Shown here: one piece after another, positions 63,365-64,000 of the stretch
Layout of the letters: each line of letters starts with the position of its first letter
Numbering within the stretch: position 1 is the stretch's first letter
Origin: Flavobacteriaceae bacterium
GTDB lineage: Bacteria > Bacteroidota > Bacteroidia > Flavobacteriales > Flavobacteriaceae
Assembly (NCBI GenBank): GCA_017856235.1
Contig: JAFMFH010000002.1
Coordinates: 18,405-82,404, forward strand
Length of the DNA stretch: 64,000 nucleotides
Reading direction: 5' to 3'
The notes under the pieces: generated by a model
Databases searched by the model: none
What the model saw: only the letters and a program-made list of their open reading frames with translations
Told to the model about the DNA's origin: nothing
Translations under genes and position numbers: made by a program

Positions 63365-64000
63365 ATGCAAAGAATAAAAACCTTATCTGAATATTTTAAA
63401 AAATACGAATTAAGTGAAAAAGATCCTGAGAAATTTTGGTCTGAAATTGCTGAATCATTCATATGGAAAAAAAAGTGGGATAATGTTCTTGAATCGGATT
63501 TTGAAAATGCAGATTTTAAATGGTTTAAAAATGCTCATTTAAATATTACTGAAAATATTTTTGAGAAAAACCTTTCTGAAAGAGGGGATAAGACTGCAAT
63601 CATTTGGGAGCCAAATGATCCTAAAGAGTCACCAATTTATTTATCATACAAAGAACTTTACGAACAAACATGTACTTTTTCTAATGCTCTTAAAAGTAAA
63701 GGAATTAATAAAGGAGATAGAGTAATTATATACATGCCAATGGTGCCAGAGACAGCTATTGCAATGCTTGCTTGTGCAAGAGTGGGTGCAGTTCACTCAG
63801 TTGTTTTTGCTGGCTTTTCTGCTGCATCTTTAGCCGATAGAATAAATGACTGTGAAGCAAAAATGGTATTAACGTCTGATGGAAACTTTAGAGGAAATAA
63901 GACAATTCCTGTTAAAGATGTAGTTGATGAAGCTCTTGAAAAATGTTCATCAATTGAAAGTGTTATTGTTTTAGAAAGGACAAAACAAAATATTAATATG
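63365..64000 (+). CDS. acs: acetyl-CoA synthetase, C-terminus cut by window edge
   Basis: The frame is open for 212 codons from ATG 63365 to the window edge. The visible N-terminal part of the AMP-forming acyl-CoA synthetase includes WFKNAHLNITENIF, the IYMPMVPETAIAMLACARVGAVHSVVFAGFS region (in parts MPMVPE, GAVHSVVFAGFS), and LADRINDCEAK. It activates acetate to acetyl-CoA, consistent with the symporter upstream. Confidence 0.92.
   Translation, partial: MQRIKTLSEYFKKYELSEKDPEKFWSEIAESFIWKKKWDNVLESDFENADFKWFKNAHLNITENIFEKNLSERGDKTAIIWEPNDPKESPIYLSYKELYEQTCTFSNALKSKGINKGDRVIIYMPMVPETAIAMLACARVGAVHSVVFAGFSAASLADRINDCEAKMVLTSDGNFRGNKTIPVKDVVDEALEKCSSIESVIVLERTKQNINM

Noticed and set aside
1..64000. 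CRISPR arrays, insertion sequences, prophage, toxin-antitoxin or defence systems
   Set aside because: No regularly spaced repeats, transposase, integrase or restriction genes are visible; content is core metabolism throughout.

Overview
The window looks like a stretch of a streamlined, very AT-rich marine Flavobacteriia (Bacteroidota) chromosome. This is inferred from the gene content (NqrA-F with ApbE, DAHP synthase fused to chorismate mutase, a LUD protein beside FtsH, surface lipoproteins with a PKD domain), from dense packing with many 1-4 base overlaps, and from repeated matches to the Bacteroidota sigma-factor box TAnnTTTG just upstream of start codons. I see no mobile element, prophage, CRISPR array or rRNA. 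No gap between genes exceeds about 175 bases. The species cannot be named from sequence alone.

Layout. 1-4611: secreted hydrolases (a D-aminoacylase-like lipoprotein cut by the window edge, alkaline phosphatase), Kdo transferase and a DegT-type sugar aminotransferase. 4646-8732: periplasmic amidohydrolase, then a minus-strand cluster of bifunctional nuclease, thyA, folA and fabD. 8836-13595: pyruvate dehydrogenase E1 beta, membrane pyrophosphatase, PKD lipoprotein, deoxynucleoside kinase. 13644-17696: a methionine/SAM operon (metK, metY, metX, osmC-like) headed by a SAM-II riboswitch. 17706-23121: a Phe/Tyr operon (pheA, tyrA, DAHP synthase-chorismate mutase, aminotransferase, then rsmG and a cyclophilin lipoprotein), headed by a Phe/Tyr-rich leader peptide and terminator. 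23125-31634: delta-1-pyrroline-5-carboxylate dehydrogenase and the Na+-NQR operon with apbE. 31620-38861: methyltransferase, map, thioredoxin-like lipoprotein, gpmI, rsgA, dtd, murB, aminotransferase. 38935-49190: valS, psd, cdsA, LUD, ftsH, rsfS, birA, pyrE, NUDIX, coaD, ddl. 49261-54700: PASTA protein, rluD, yaaA, two tandem secreted regulatory-domain proteins, tatA, O-methyltransferase, flavin reductase. 54742-57193: tRNA-Val, MerC-like and membrane proteins, threonine dehydratase, thioredoxin-like protein. 57265-64000: ppc, SnoaL-like lipoprotein, DUF456 protein, thioesterase, DUF4212/Na+ symporter pair and acetyl-CoA synthetase (cut by the window edge).

Most content is ordinary core metabolism. 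The strongest unusual signal is at 17706-17858: a near-perfect Bacteroidota promoter (TTTG-N19-TACTTTTG), almost no 5' untranslated region, a 19-codon peptide with three Phe and five Tyr, and an intrinsic terminator whose U-tract ends two bases before pheA. This is the architecture of ribosome-mediated attenuation, here apparently sensing both end products of the operon. Immediately before it lies another RNA-controlled operon, metK, with a SAM-II aptamer beginning almost at the predicted transcription start. Sodium seems central to the cell's energetics: Na+-NQR, a K+-type membrane pyrophosphatase and a Na+/solute symporter beside acetyl-CoA synthetase.
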